A DNA stretch of 18,287 nucleotides from Bacillus sp. ISL-7 (GTDB taxonomy: Bacteria > Bacillota > Bacilli > Bacillales_B > DSM-18226). The translations under genes and the position numbers were made by a program. The stretch covers positions 1-18,287 of the forward strand of contig NZ_JAGGQW010000019.1 of NCBI RefSeq assembly GCF_018613065.1, written 5' to 3'. The notes below the pieces were generated by a model. It was not told the origin of the DNA. It saw nothing but the letters and a program-made list of their open reading frames with translations, and did no database searches. Below, piece by piece: positions 1-5,786 of this stretch; the first letter of the stretch is position 1, and the number at the start of each line of letters is the position of its first letter.

Positions 1-200
1 AAAGAACCAACCACCAGTGATGAATCAACCACCAGTGATGAATCAACCACCAGTGATGAATCAACCACCAGTGATGAATCAACCGCCAGTGATGAATCAA
101 CCACCAGTGATGAATCAACCGCCAGTGATGAATCAACCACCAGTGATGAATCAACCGCCAGTGATGAATCAACCACCAGTAATGAACCAACCACCAGATC
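1..200 (+). repeat. 18-bp in-frame tandem repeats (MNQPPV codons)
   Basis: The unit is atgaatcaaccaccagtg with third-position variants. Units with CCA-CCA and units with CCG-CCA alternate through about 78-170, giving a 36-bp higher-order period. This points to recent slippage or unequal crossover of unit pairs. The same array opens at about 18203 and runs off the window end, so total copy number cannot be read from this sequence. Confidence 0.92.
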
Positions 201-277
201 AAGACTGTGATTGTGATAAAGGCCGTAACCGTTCCAACAAAGGAAAAAGCAATAAAAATCGTAAAAAGAAATCATGA
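2..277 (+). CDS. Cys-rich MNQPPV-repeat protein, C-terminal part (5' end at 18080)
   Basis: This is the 3' part of the gene that starts at 18080, if the plasmid is circular. Codons read as about ten hexapeptides Met-Asn-Gln-Pro-Pro-Val, then a non-repetitive tail with a DCDCD cluster and a strongly basic end (KGRNRSNKGK followed by NKNRKKKS), stop TGA at 275-277. The extended Pro/Gln repeat, clustered cysteines and Lys-rich tail resemble low-complexity spore coat or exosporium proteins, but I do not recognise a named family. The direct join of window end to window start is out of frame, and the first codon reads AAG where ATG would continue the repeat. A collapsed or trimmed assembly of the repeat array is therefore likely. 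An intrinsic terminator follows at 311. Function is inference only. Confidence 0.7.
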   Translation, partial: KNQPPVMNQPPVMNQPPVMNQPPVMNQPPVMNQPPVMNQPPVMNQPPVMNQPPVMNQPPVMNQPPDQDCDCDKGRNRSNKGKSNKNRKKKS

Positions 278-308
278 TGGTTACAAAAAAGTTACCCAAT
301 TTGAACGA

Positions 309-632
309 TTAAGCGGACTGAAAAGGGTCCGCTTTTTCTTTTTGTTTACCGTGGATATGGACAGCAATACCCTGAAATGTCTTTCCGTTCTCACAGATAA
401 TAGTAAAAGTAGTTGGAAATAGTGGACGACGTATTGATGTTGGAGGAAAGAATATTTTAGAAAAGACAATAGTCGGAACAAAGAAAATTCGTATAGGAGA
501 TGGAGGAGCTTCAGGCAGTGTGTATCCATTTAGTGGGTCCATTCCGTTTTCAAGAAGGTCTATAAATTGTTCTTTAGATAATGGCGTAGAATTTCCTCTA
601 CCATCCTTTAACATTGCAAAACTATCAGACAT
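309..632 (-). CDS. 107-aa hypothetical protein, probably sporulation-expressed
   Basis: ATG at 632 has a near-perfect Shine-Dalgarno (AGGAGGTAAAG, about 7 nt upstream), which makes this a real gene. The product has an acidic, Gly/Leu-rich N-terminal third (MSDSFAMLKDGRGNSTPLSK), a Pro/Phe/Ile-rich middle with several PPxS/PPT motifs, and a short basic C-terminus. No signal peptide or transmembrane helix is obvious and I do not recognise the family. A sigma-E-like promoter lies at 680-707, suggesting transcription in the mother cell during sporulation. With the repeat protein and the CAP protein nearby it may belong to a plasmid-borne spore-surface group. Its stop codon lies inside the stem of the shared terminator at 311-334. 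Confidence 0.75.
   Translation of the reverse strand: MSDSFAMLKDGRGNSTPLSKEQFIDLLENGMDPLNGYTLPEAPPSPIRIFFVPTIVFSKIFFPPTSIRRPLFPTTFTIICENGKTFQGIAVHIHGKQKEKADPFQSA
311..344 (+). terminator. Intrinsic terminator after the repeat-protein gene
   Basis: Stem AAGCGGAC (311-318) pairs with GTCCGCTT (327-334) around an 8-nt loop, followed by a T-rich run. It serves the rightward repeat-protein gene. The stem also contains the last codons of the leftward gene at 309-632, so the two convergent genes share it. Confidence 0.85.
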
Positions 633-679
633 AAACTTTACCTCCTAAAAATAGTTAGTACAGGATATGTAAAATATCA

Positions 680-707
680 AATATATGTTTGGACAAGCGC
701 AAAATAT
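680..707 (-). promoter_or_regulatory. Sigma-E-like promoter for the 309-632 gene
   Basis: On the minus strand, ATATT (703-707) lies 15 nt upstream of CATATATT (680-687). The -10 differs from the B. subtilis sigma-E consensus CATACAnT only at C to T, the -35 core is intact, and the spacer length fits. Strength is inferred from the match alone. Confidence 0.6.
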
Positions 708-738
708 ATAGGAAGCCTAAGGGTTTATATCCCCCAAA

Positions 739-764
739 AAAAACGCGAAAAAAATCGCGTTTTT
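739..764 (-). terminator. Terminator after the CAP-domain gene
   Basis: Arms AAAAACGCGA (739-748) and TCGCGTTTTT (755-764) flank an A-only loop. Read leftward, the stem is followed by eight Ts, as expected for an intrinsic terminator of the gene ending at 818. Because of the flanking A and T runs it could act in both directions. Confidence 0.8.
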
Positions 765-817
765 CTCTCTCAATGAAGTGGGCGATTCTCCTACGGTGAT
801 GGGGAAATCAAAGTAGA

Positions 818-1738
818 TTAACGAAATGGTCCTCCTGATTGTTGTATAAACTGGCAGTTTTGATTATTAGTGTCGCATTGATATTTATACCAGTTATTAT
901 CAGTCCAGAAGAGATACCAACTTTGATCTATTTCATTCCATACCCAGCCTGACCAAACTCCAGTATTTGGATCGATATAGAACCAGTTGTGTGTTGCCCC
1001 GACTGTACTTATTCTCAGTGTCTGTTTCATAACATTCGTCTCAGCATTAAACTGCCAGCCTGTCTTTCTCACACATTGATTATTAACGAGTTGGTAATAA
1101 GCCCAACTGTTATTTTCTTGCCTCCAGCCAGTTTGGCATGTTGGAGGTGGTGGTGTTGGATTTGAGCATGCTGCTGGAGGTGGTACTGGAGGTGGTGCTG
1201 CTATTGGTGTTGAACCGCAAGATGCTCTATAAGGATCAAACATACTAGTATAAGGTTGTCTTTCATTAGCCATAATTAATACCCATTCATCACCATTCGT
1301 TGCAGGATTGAAAGCATATCCAACACCAATGTGAGTCAAGTTTTGAACTTCCATCCTTGCATTCGTGATGTCGGTTTGAGTGAATATGCCGCACACTGGG
1401 TTAATTGCAAAAGTAGCTCTAAGCCATTGATCATGACAAGGACTATTTCGCCAAAGATTTATTGGATTGACCATTTGTCCTCTTGAACCTGCATAAAGTT
1501 CATAAGGATAATAACAATAACCAGCGCTTCTTGCCTGATCAATAGGTGAGCCAAGTCTTGGACTAATATGAGCACATGGACCAGGTACAGTACTAGGATC
1601 AGGATATCCACCAAGAAGATGGTCTGCTGCTTTTGCAGCCGCTAAACGCATTAGTTGATCACTTACGATTAACTCATTGAATCCAATATCACGGCGAAAT
1701 TGATTAACGGCGGCAATTACCTCACTTGTAGTTACCAT
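818..1738 (-). CDS. CAP (SCP-like) domain protein with Trp-rich C-terminal repeats
   Basis: The 306-aa product has three parts. Residues about 5-170 look like a CAP/SCP domain: an N-terminal helix with VIAAVNQFRRDIGF, LMRLAAAKAADHL, then GPCAHISPRLG and a late HIGVGYAF...WVLIMAN strand pair. A Pro-rich linker follows (about 182-202, APPPVPPP and PTPPPPTC). The C-terminus (about 204-300) has repeated GW/NSWAYYQ and NWFYIDPNTG motifs resembling choline- or cell-wall-binding repeats. The linker and CAP part contain several cysteines. No signal peptide is visible, which is unusual for a CAP protein but would fit assembly on the spore from the mother cell. The start is supported by AAAGGCAGGTG 8 nt upstream. 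A sigma-K-like -10 lies further up. Role is inference: a surface or coat protein. Confidence 0.8.
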   Translation of the reverse strand: MVTTSEVIAAVNQFRRDIGFNELIVSDQLMRLAAAKAADHLLGGYPDPSTVPGPCAHISPRLGSPIDQARSAGYCYYPYELYAGSRGQMVNPINLWRNSPCHDQWLRATFAINPVCGIFTQTDITNARMEVQNLTHIGVGYAFNPATNGDEWVLIMANERQPYTSMFDPYRASCGSTPIAAPPPVPPPAACSNPTPPPPTCQTGWRQENNSWAYYQLVNNQCVRKTGWQFNAETNVMKQTLRISTVGATHNWFYIDPNTGVWSGWVWNEIDQSWYLFWTDNNWYKYQCDTNNQNCQFIQQSGGPFR

Positions 1739-1772
1739 AAATTATTCACCTGCCTTTCAAATAAAGCTAGAA

Positions 1773-1781
1773 TAATCTATG
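1773..1781 (-). promoter_or_regulatory. Possible sigma-K -10 element of the CAP gene
   Basis: Minus strand CATAGATTA fits the sigma-K -10 pattern CATAnnnTA and sits about 35 nt above the start codon. A candidate -35 AC occurs upstream, but its spacing (14 nt) is shorter than usual, so confidence is moderate. Confidence 0.4.
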
Positions 1782-1910
1782 AAAAAAACCAATGAGTGCT
1801 TGTCCATTTGTCCATTAATAGAAGTCCATTTTTGATCATTCTCGAATCAGAAACCCGAACAAACGAAGCTTTAGTAAAAAAGATTGTCATAAAGACGATC
1901 TTTCTTACTG

Positions 1911-1938
1911 AGTAAACAAAATCTCCCAAATGTTTACT
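1911..1938 (+). other. dif-like 28-bp site, type 2, copy 1
   Basis: Left arm AGTAAACAAAA, 6-nt centre TCTCCC, right arm AAATGTTTACT. The outer 8 bases of the arms are inverted repeats, and the 11-6-11 geometry is that of Xer recombination sites. The same arms recur at 17800-17827 with centre TCGCCA. It stands upstream of the recombinase gene. Confidence 0.6.
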
Positions 1939-2049
1939 CAACCTATCACCGTGGTGTGGAGTCAGACTAACGGATGGTCTCTATGGAATCATAGTTGATC
2001 GATCTTCATCTCCCAACCTTAGAATTTTGTGCCCCAAGGGAGAAATATT

Positions 2050-2077
2050 ATGTAACATAATAGATATTAAGTTACAT
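2050..2077 (+). other. dif-like 28-bp site, type 1, copy 1
   Basis: Left arm ATGTAACATAA, centre TAGATA, right arm TTAAGTTACAT, again 11-6-11. Near-identical arms occur at 13170-13197 and 17743-17770. It lies 112 nt before the recombinase start codon. An extra half-site TATGTTACATT is at about 2140, so the site may also be an operator for that gene. Confidence 0.65.
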
Positions 2078-2189
2078 TCATTTTACCTAAAACACTAGAC
2101 TTAGCGATAAATGGCGTGTATCCTTAAATTACTTAAAATATGTTACATTCAAAAACGCTAATTTATTGATGTCAAAGGTAGGGGTTAAC

Positions 2190-2756
2190 ATGGTGAATAA
2201 AAAAGACGGAATTAAGGATGTTCAGCCAATAAGAGACTATGAACAAGTAACGGATATGAAATGGTCTTTAAAAAAATGGTGTGGCGATCGGGATTACATA
2301 CTGTTCCTATTAGGAATCAATACCGGTTTACGTGTTAGTGATCTATTAAATTTAAAGGTAAAGGATATTAAGAGAAAAAAGAAGATCACTGTTAAGGAAG
2401 GGAAAACAGAAAAGCCTAGAATCATTCATCTAACTAACATTTATGAGGAATTAAACGAATATATAAAGACACTGGACGGTAAAGAATGGCTGTTTCCTAG
2501 TCGTAAGGGGGATAAGCCTATAACACGTATTCAAGCGTATAGACAGCTAAATAAGGCTGCTAAAATGGTGGATATAGAGGACGGTATCGGAACTCATACC
2601 ATGCGTAAAACATTCGGGTATTGGCATTATAAGCAGTTTAAAGACGTTGCACAGCTTCAAATGATCCTTAATCATGCACACCCGGAGATTACTCTAAAAT
2701 ATATCGGGATCACGGCGGAAGAGATAGAAAACAATCTAAACCATTTTGTTTTATAG
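2190..2756 (+). CDS. Short tyrosine recombinase (XerC/D-like integrase)
   Basis: A 188-aa site-specific recombinase. Visible catalytic residues are Arg in NTGLRVSDLL, Lys in the TVKEGKTEKPR hairpin, HxxR in THTMRKTFG, His in LNHAHPEITL, and the nucleophile Tyr in LKYIGI, in the canonical order. The protein begins almost directly at the catalytic domain. The N-terminal SAM-like core-binding domain of XerC/XerD (about 300 aa) is missing, so its length is like that of the FimB/FimE invertases. ATG 2190 is chosen because AGGTAGGGG lies 5 nt upstream; ATG 2169 lacks a site. Likely roles are plasmid multimer resolution or exchange of modules at the dif-like sites, two of which lie just upstream. 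It is followed after 12 nt by a small acidic-protein gene, probably co-transcribed. Confidence 0.88.
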   Translation: MVNKKDGIKDVQPIRDYEQVTDMKWSLKKWCGDRDYILFLLGINTGLRVSDLLNLKVKDIKRKKKITVKEGKTEKPRIIHLTNIYEELNEYIKTLDGKEWLFPSRKGDKPITRIQAYRQLNKAAKMVDIEDGIGTHTMRKTFGYWHYKQFKDVAQLQMILNHAHPEITLKYIGITAEEIENNLNHFVL

Positions 2757-2768
2757 GGGGAAGATCCA

Positions 2769-3068
2769 ATGAAAGTAAAATACAAAGACGGCAGCATTTA
2801 CGGACCGGGTTTAGTTGACTTTAGATACCAAGAAGGCGACTATGTGACGATCGTTGTCCGCTATTGGACCACAAAAGAAGATGAGGACGACATGTATTAT
2901 CATGGCCATATAACACAGTTAGAGGACGAAAGAGAGGGTTTTTGGTCCGTTCTAGATGATGATCCGGATCAAGAGGAGTTCTTCCATTTTGGAGATATAG
3001 AAGCAGTTTCGGAGGGCGATAAGATCCCCTTCCTCGGAGGATGGACAAAGCGAATACCAAAAAAATAA
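2769..3068 (+). CDS. 99-aa acidic protein in the recombinase operon
   Basis: ATG 2769 follows the recombinase stop by 12 nt and has a G-rich ribosome site (AGGGGGAAG). The product is acidic in the middle (KEDEDDM, EDERE, DDDPDQEEFF) with a basic C-terminus (GGWTKRIPKK) and beta-rich, aromatic-rich stretches such as YVTIVVRYW. No membrane segment or named family is recognised. Position suggests a partner of the recombinase or simply a hitch-hiking plasmid gene; it could be a small beta-barrel accessory protein. A terminator follows. Confidence 0.7.
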   Translation: MKVKYKDGSIYGPGLVDFRYQEGDYVTIVVRYWTTKEDEDDMYYHGHITQLEDEREGFWSVLDDDPDQEEFFHFGDIEAVSEGDKIPFLGGWTKRIPKK

Positions 3069-3103
3069 GCAGCAAAGCGGTCAGAAACCGTAGCCAACCA
3101 AAG

Positions 3104-3145
3104 CCAGGCCGGCGAGATACGGGACCTGGTTTATTTATTTTATTT
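3104..3145 (+). terminator. Probable terminator of the recombinase operon
   Basis: CCAGG (3104-3108) pairs with CCTGG (3125-3129), with extra CC/GG pairs inside, followed by a T-rich tract TTTATTTATTTTATTT. Moderately strong stem. Confidence 0.6.
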
Positions 3146-3198
3146 ATATAACCATAGGTATTAGCAGTCGTCCAGGACCTTCCCTCCTGCTGGTGAAT

Positions 3199-3219
3199 CA
3201 CTGAACCACTGCATCACTG
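3199..3219 (+). repeat. Three CACTG repeats, 8-bp period
   Basis: CACTGAAC, CACTGCAT and CACTG are directly adjacent. Short tandem motifs of 7-8 bp are the typical targets of ribbon-helix-helix regulators (the omega heptad is WATCACW, and AATCACT occurs here), so this may be an operator or centromere for the gene at 3408. Confidence 0.4.
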
Positions 3220-3353
3220 ATGTAGTTTCAGGTTTTGAAAAATCTAAGAGAATACAAGAGAAAACATTTAGAGAGGAGGAAGGGGAAAGGGTTCATTTAA
3301 AAAATGTTCTTAACACGAATAGACAGGCATAGATATGTATCAAGTTGATTCAC

Positions 3354-3368
3354 TGGTGTAGTACACCA
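3354..3368. promoter_or_regulatory. Palindromic operator candidate
   Basis: TGGTGTA and TACACCA flank one G in a perfect palindrome 39 nt upstream of ATG 3408. The likely ligand is the downstream DNA-binding protein (autoregulation). Confidence 0.45.
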
Positions 3369-3407
3369 CTTTTAAATACAGATATACCAAGCAAGGAGGG
3401 AATTTTA

Positions 3408-3683
3408 ATGAGTGTATTGAAAAACCGTTCAGAAGCAGCAAAGGAACGAAACTTGGGTGGTAAAAGGTGTGTCCGGTTCAGCATTTCCATTAATAACGAG
3501 TATGATAGAAAACTATCCAGGTTAGCAACAAGCTGCGGAATGACGAAATCGGAAATGTCCGATCAGCTGTTAAGAATTTCCTTAGACTCTCCTAATGTCT
3601 TGGAGTGGCTGCAACAAAAATTTAATAAGGTAGAAGAATATAAGGTTCATCCTACACTGATCAATAACAAAGTTTATTATTAA
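3408..3683 (+). CDS. Ribbon-helix-helix-type DNA-binding protein
   Basis: A 91-aa protein. The strand-helix-helix pattern CVRFSISINNEYDRKLSRLATSCGMTKSEMSDQLLRISL (about residues 21-60) fits a CopG/Arc-type ribbon: a beta strand with alternating polar residues, then helix A, a GMTKSE turn, and helix B. The N-terminus is basic. ATG 3408 is chosen because AAGGAGGG lies 8 nt upstream; the ATG 63 nt further up lacks such a site. Proteins of this type act as plasmid copy-number or partition repressors. The 8-bp repeats and palindrome upstream are candidate targets. A bidirectional terminator follows immediately. Family assignment is from pattern only. Confidence 0.7.
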   Translation: MSVLKNRSEAAKERNLGGKRCVRFSISINNEYDRKLSRLATSCGMTKSEMSDQLLRISLDSPNVLEWLQQKFNKVEEYKVHPTLINNKVYY

Positions 3684-3685
3684 AA

Positions 3686-3720
3686 AATCTCCTGGCCGGA
3701 TGGCTAGGAGATTTTATTTT
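3686..3720. terminator. Bidirectional terminator
   Basis: AATCTCCT (3686-3693) pairs with AGGAGATT (3706-3713), with GCC/GGC inside, T-rich to the right and A-rich to the left. It separates the convergent genes at 3408-3683 and 3714-3848. Confidence 0.85.
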
Positions 3721-3848
3721 GCCCTGGAATATTTAATACCTTCTTTAACCCATTTTTTATCGAAGTTATAACACTTTGCACAAAGCCCAAGTCTTTTTTG
3801 GGAATCCTTTGTATTCCGTATGGTTTTACTACAATATCTACATTTCAT
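3714..3848 (-). CDS. 44-aa zinc-ribbon protein
   Basis: A short gene on the minus strand: MKCRYCSKTIRNTKD at the N-terminus and LGLCAKCYNFDKKW in the middle, stop TAA at 3714. Two CxxC pairs (Cys3/Cys6 and Cys23/Cys26) make a four-cysteine zinc-binding fold likely. ATG 3848 has a strong GGGAGG site about 10 nt upstream. Such tiny zinc ribbons are frequent on Bacillus plasmids and phages; the function is not known. It shares its terminator with the convergent DNA-binding gene. Confidence 0.65.
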   Translation of the reverse strand: MKCRYCSKTIRNTKDSQKRLGLCAKCYNFDKKWVKEGIKYSRAK

Positions 3849-3991
3849 CTAAACTACCTCCCAAGAGGACTATTTAGTATTGTTATTGACTAATAGAAGT
3901 AGTTTTAAACAAAAAAGCTTTTTTTCTGATTAAAAGCATAAAACAAATTGAAAAGAAAAGGGGACATTTTATAGTAGGTTACACCCTTTAT

Positions 3992-4519
3992 TTATTTGGA
4001 ACTATTCAAACTTAATGAGTTGTTCCTCACTTTAATCATTTCATTTATTTTAATCAGATCCGTTTCATTCGTGAAAATCGAATAGGTGTTGCTGCCGTGT
4101 TGTTTTGCGTGTCTGGAAAAATTAGAAGCACTTACCCACTCTCCACATTTAGGGCAGGGAAGTTCTCCATTCACTTGCCATTGTTTTGTTGTGAATCGCT
4201 CTGTAGTCGTACTGATTTTTTTTGTAGTTGGTTTAACTACATTTGTAGTCGTTTCAACTACAAAATGATTCTTTTTGTATTCGTCATCATTCGAATTGTT
4301 TTCGTTTGTATACAACACCGATTCATCATCTTGTGTTTCCTTCTCAAACCCTGTCATCTCGCGTTTTACTAGCAAATAAACAGCTTCACTAATAGATAGC
4401 CCTAAATCATCACAATAATCCTTAAAATCTCTATATAGACTTTCTGGGATCCGAGCAGTTAACACCTCTGTTTTTTCTTTTGCTCTGCTGTTCTTTGCAA
4501 ATTGTTCTAGATAACCCAT
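3992..4519 (-). CDS. DNA-binding protein: RHH domain, VVxxTTx repeats, C2H2 finger
   Basis: A 175-aa protein. Residues about 17-57 (VLTARIPESLYRDFKDYCDD, then LGLSISEAVYLLVKREM) form a ribbon-helix-helix-like domain. An acidic Asn/Asp-rich stretch follows, then a heptapeptide-repeat linker (VVETTTN, VVKPTTK, KISTTTE). The C-terminal CPKCGEW...SNFSRHAKQH is a C2H2-type zinc finger. ATG 4519 is chosen because GGAGGGAG lies upstream at proper distance. The combination of two DNA-binding modules with a low-complexity linker is unusual. The upstream region carries several ATACAAA repeats (4554-4649), and the linker DNA itself consists of three 21-bp repeats. Together these suggest a partition or copy-control protein with a nearby centromere-like array. 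This role is inference. Confidence 0.75.
   Translation of the reverse strand: MGYLEQFAKNSRAKEKTEVLTARIPESLYRDFKDYCDDLGLSISEAVYLLVKREMTGFEKETQDDESVLYTNENNSNDDEYKKNHFVVETTTNVVKPTTKKISTTTERFTTKQWQVNGELPCPKCGEWVSASNFSRHAKQHGSNTYSIFTNETDLIKINEMIKVRNNSLSLNSSK
4202..4262 (+). repeat. Three 21-bp repeats inside the RHH/zinc-finger gene
   Basis: Units start at 4202, 4223 and 4244. Units two and three are each hyphenated palindromes with TGTAGT and ACTACA arms around a 7-nt centre. They encode the 7-residue linker repeats, so they may matter as protein, as DNA sites, or both. Confidence 0.7.
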
Positions 4520-4553
4520 TTTTTCTCCCTCCTGTTTCGTTCTGATTCGGTAT

Positions 4554-4649
4554 GTATACAAAGTAATTAATCTAATTATCTTTCAAAATACAAATGAATA
4601 CAATTTATATACAAAAAGAATGACGACGAATACAAGATGTATACAAAAG
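4554..4649 (+). repeat. Iteron-like ATACAAA repeats
   Basis: GTATACAAAG (4554-4563), AATACAAATG (about 4587), GAATACAATT (about 4596), TATATACAAAAAG (4606-4618), GAATACAAGA (about 4628) and GTATACAAAAG (4639-4649) all point the same way. GTATACAA also occurs inside the gene at about 4308. They lie directly upstream of the RHH/zinc-finger gene: an operator or centromere candidate. Confidence 0.6.
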
Positions 4650-4701
4650 ATTCAAAAGAATGATAGTAAATACATTTGTGTTGAGATTGTGAATATTTTC
4701 A

Positions 4702-4730
4702 CTTAAACTAACGGGGCAGGTTAGTTGAAG
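4702..4730. repeat. Dispersed TTAGTTGAA inverted repeat, copy 1
   Basis: CTTAAACTAAC and GTTAGTTGAAG flank GGGGCAG. It belongs to a family with further copies at about 5611, 5753, 6694, 6748, 7363 and 13221. Confidence 0.8.
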
Positions 4731-4803
4731 AAAGATATTTATACTTTTACCGATGTTAATGGAATTATAAATATCATTTGGCATATCTTTCAATTATGAG
4801 GGG

Positions 4804-5202
4804 GTGTCCAAAATTAGTAAAAAGTTTTTAGTAGGGGTTGTCATTTTTATTAGTTTAATTACGGTTTGTCTAATAGTAGTCAATATTACAAAAGATATAC
4901 CTCAAGCAGGAGAAATATCCAATGGTACAAAAGAAAGTAAGAATTTAACCCAACTAATTAATGTAATGAAGGATGAGTTAAAGGATTACAAGGAAATTAG
5001 AGAAATAAAATCCCAGAAGGATAAAGTTTTGATAGCAACAACAATAGATAGTTCAAATGTGGATAATGCAGCAAAATTATCTGACCAGATATGGGAGAAA
5101 CTTATTCAATTACATAAACAAGATGTGGTTAGTTTCTCTTATTTTGTAGAGATTAATGATAAAGCAGGACAAGTCATATCAGGTATGCAATTTGAAAATT
5201 AG
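4804..5202 (+). CDS. Membrane-anchored protein of unknown function, probable ATT start
   Basis: The protein has one N-terminal transmembrane helix (KKFLVGVVIFISLITVCLIV), then a soluble, charged, probably extracytoplasmic domain of about 100 residues (KDELKDYKEIREIKSQ, then a TTIDSSNVDNAAKLSDQIWE helix and a SFSYFVEIND strand). No family is recognised. The only standard in-frame start, GTG 4804, overlaps the ribosome site GAGGGGG (4798-4804), which is too close. At correct distance stands ATT (4813-4815), followed by AGT AAA AAG, so the protein would begin (M)SKKFLVGVV, a typical membrane-protein start. Either ATT is used as a rare initiator or the ATG has mutated. A terminator follows at 5227. 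Confidence 0.65.
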   Translation: MSKISKKFLVGVVIFISLITVCLIVVNITKDIPQAGEISNGTKESKNLTQLINVMKDELKDYKEIREIKSQKDKVLIATTIDSSNVDNAAKLSDQIWEKLIQLHKQDVVSFSYFVEINDKAGQVISGMQFEN

Positions 5203-5226
5203 TAATAAGGTAATTCTTATGTTAGT

Positions 5227-5265
5227 GCGATTCTTTATTTTCCAAGAATCGCCTTTTTCATTTTC
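5227..5265 (+). terminator. Intrinsic terminator
   Basis: GCGATTCTT (5227-5235) pairs with AAGAATCGC (5244-5252), followed by CTTTTTCATTTTC. It ends the gene at 4804-5202. Confidence 0.85.
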
Positions 5266-5399
5266 AAATAACAGTCAAGTGATTGGAACAACATCTGTAT
5301 TTTGTTGATATAAATATACTATTAACAACATATTTATAATTTACCGAACTATTCTATTAGCAATTGCAGAGTTTAACTCCCTTGATTGGGGTTGATTTT

Positions 5400-5579
5400 T
5401 TGTATAGGAATAAAAATGTAAATATAATAATTTTATTACTCCTTTGCTTACTAATAATAGTCATAATAAATGTTGTTCTTCACGTTAGAATTTACGTAGT
5501 TTATACTTCGGGTGTCGGTCCTATTTTTTTAATTTTTCTTATCATTTCTCTAATTGTATTACTTTATTTTAAAGGATAA
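5400..5579 (+). CDS. Small two-helix membrane protein (tentative)
   Basis: The frame encodes a hydrophobic peptide with two predicted transmembrane helices (NIIILLLLCLLIIVIINVVL and GPIFLIFLIISLIVLLYF) and a short basic loop between them. The in-frame TTG at 5400 has GGGG 8 nt upstream and would give 59 aa; an earlier TTG at 5364 has no ribosome site. AT-rich DNA readily gives such hydrophobic frames by chance, so it may not be a gene. Confidence 0.4.
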   Translation: MYRNKNVNIIILLLLCLLIIVIINVVLHVRIYVVYTSGVGPIFLIFLIISLIVLLYFKG

Positions 5580-5610
5580 ACAGGCAGTAAACGTATTGTG
5601 AAGCATTACA

Positions 5611-5637
5611 CTTAAACTAACAAAGCAGTTTAATCAA
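5611..5637. repeat. Dispersed TTAGTTGAA-family repeat, copy 2 (degenerate)
   Basis: CTTAAACTAAC, then AAAGCA and GTTTAATCAA. Same left arm as the copy at 4702, right arm decayed; it lies just outside the Tn3-type element. Confidence 0.6.
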
Positions 5638-5650
5638 ATGATTTCCTATA

Positions 5651-5688
5651 GGGGTAGCGTCAGGAAAATGCGGATTTACAACGCTAAG
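5651..5688 (+). repeat. Left 38-bp terminal inverted repeat (Tn3 type)
   Basis: Begins GGGGTAGCGTCAGG at the outer edge and ends ACAACGCTAAG inward; pairs with 7496-7533. Confidence 0.85.
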
Positions 5689-5710
5689 GAAGTTGCAACC
5701 CATAAAAAAA

Positions 5711-5745
5711 GTCGATTTCCTGTGGTATTAAGGAATCGCCTTTTT
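5711..5745. terminator. Terminator-like hairpin at the left end of the element
   Basis: TCGATTTCCT and AAGGAATCG form an imperfect stem, with T runs to the right (CCTTTTTATC) and A runs to the left. It could end leftward transcription from the 5779-6624 gene. Confidence 0.5.
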
Positions 5746-5752
5746 ATCTATC

Positions 5753-5786
5753 CTTGTTGAACTAACGCACCCGTTAGCTTAATAAG
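5753..5786. repeat. Dispersed TTAGTTGAA-family repeat, copy 3
   Basis: TTGAACTAACG, then CACC and CGTTAGCTTAATAAG; lies between the element end and the stop of the 5779-6624 gene. Confidence 0.65.

Larger units (their letters stand above)
3146..3407. other. Intergenic region with control sites, no gene seen
   Basis: This 262-bp stretch holds three CACTG repeats at exact 8-bp period (3199, 3207, 3215), a purine-rich block (about 3270-3290), and a palindrome at 3354-3368 just upstream of the ribbon-helix-helix-type gene. No coding region with a ribosome site was found. Confidence 0.55.
4520..4800. other. Intergenic region with ATACAAA iterons, no gene seen
   Basis: The region between two divergent genes holds the iteron-like array at 4554-4649 and the inverted repeat at 4702-4730. 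No reading frame here has a convincing ribosome site. Confidence 0.55.

Noticed and set aside
1..200. CRISPR-like array
   Set aside because: The repeats are contiguous 18-bp codon repeats without spacers and keep one reading frame.
281..529. An 82-codon minus-strand frame overlapping the 309-632 gene
   Set aside because: It is a different frame of a gene that has a perfect ribosome site and a promoter; no ribosome site of its own.
3199..3219. A true omega-type centromere
   Set aside because: Only one of the repeats fits WATCACW and the array is too short; kept only as an operator candidate.
4605..4793. A 62-codon minus-strand frame upstream of the membrane-protein gene
   Set aside because: It overlaps the iteron array and a dispersed repeat and has no ribosome site.
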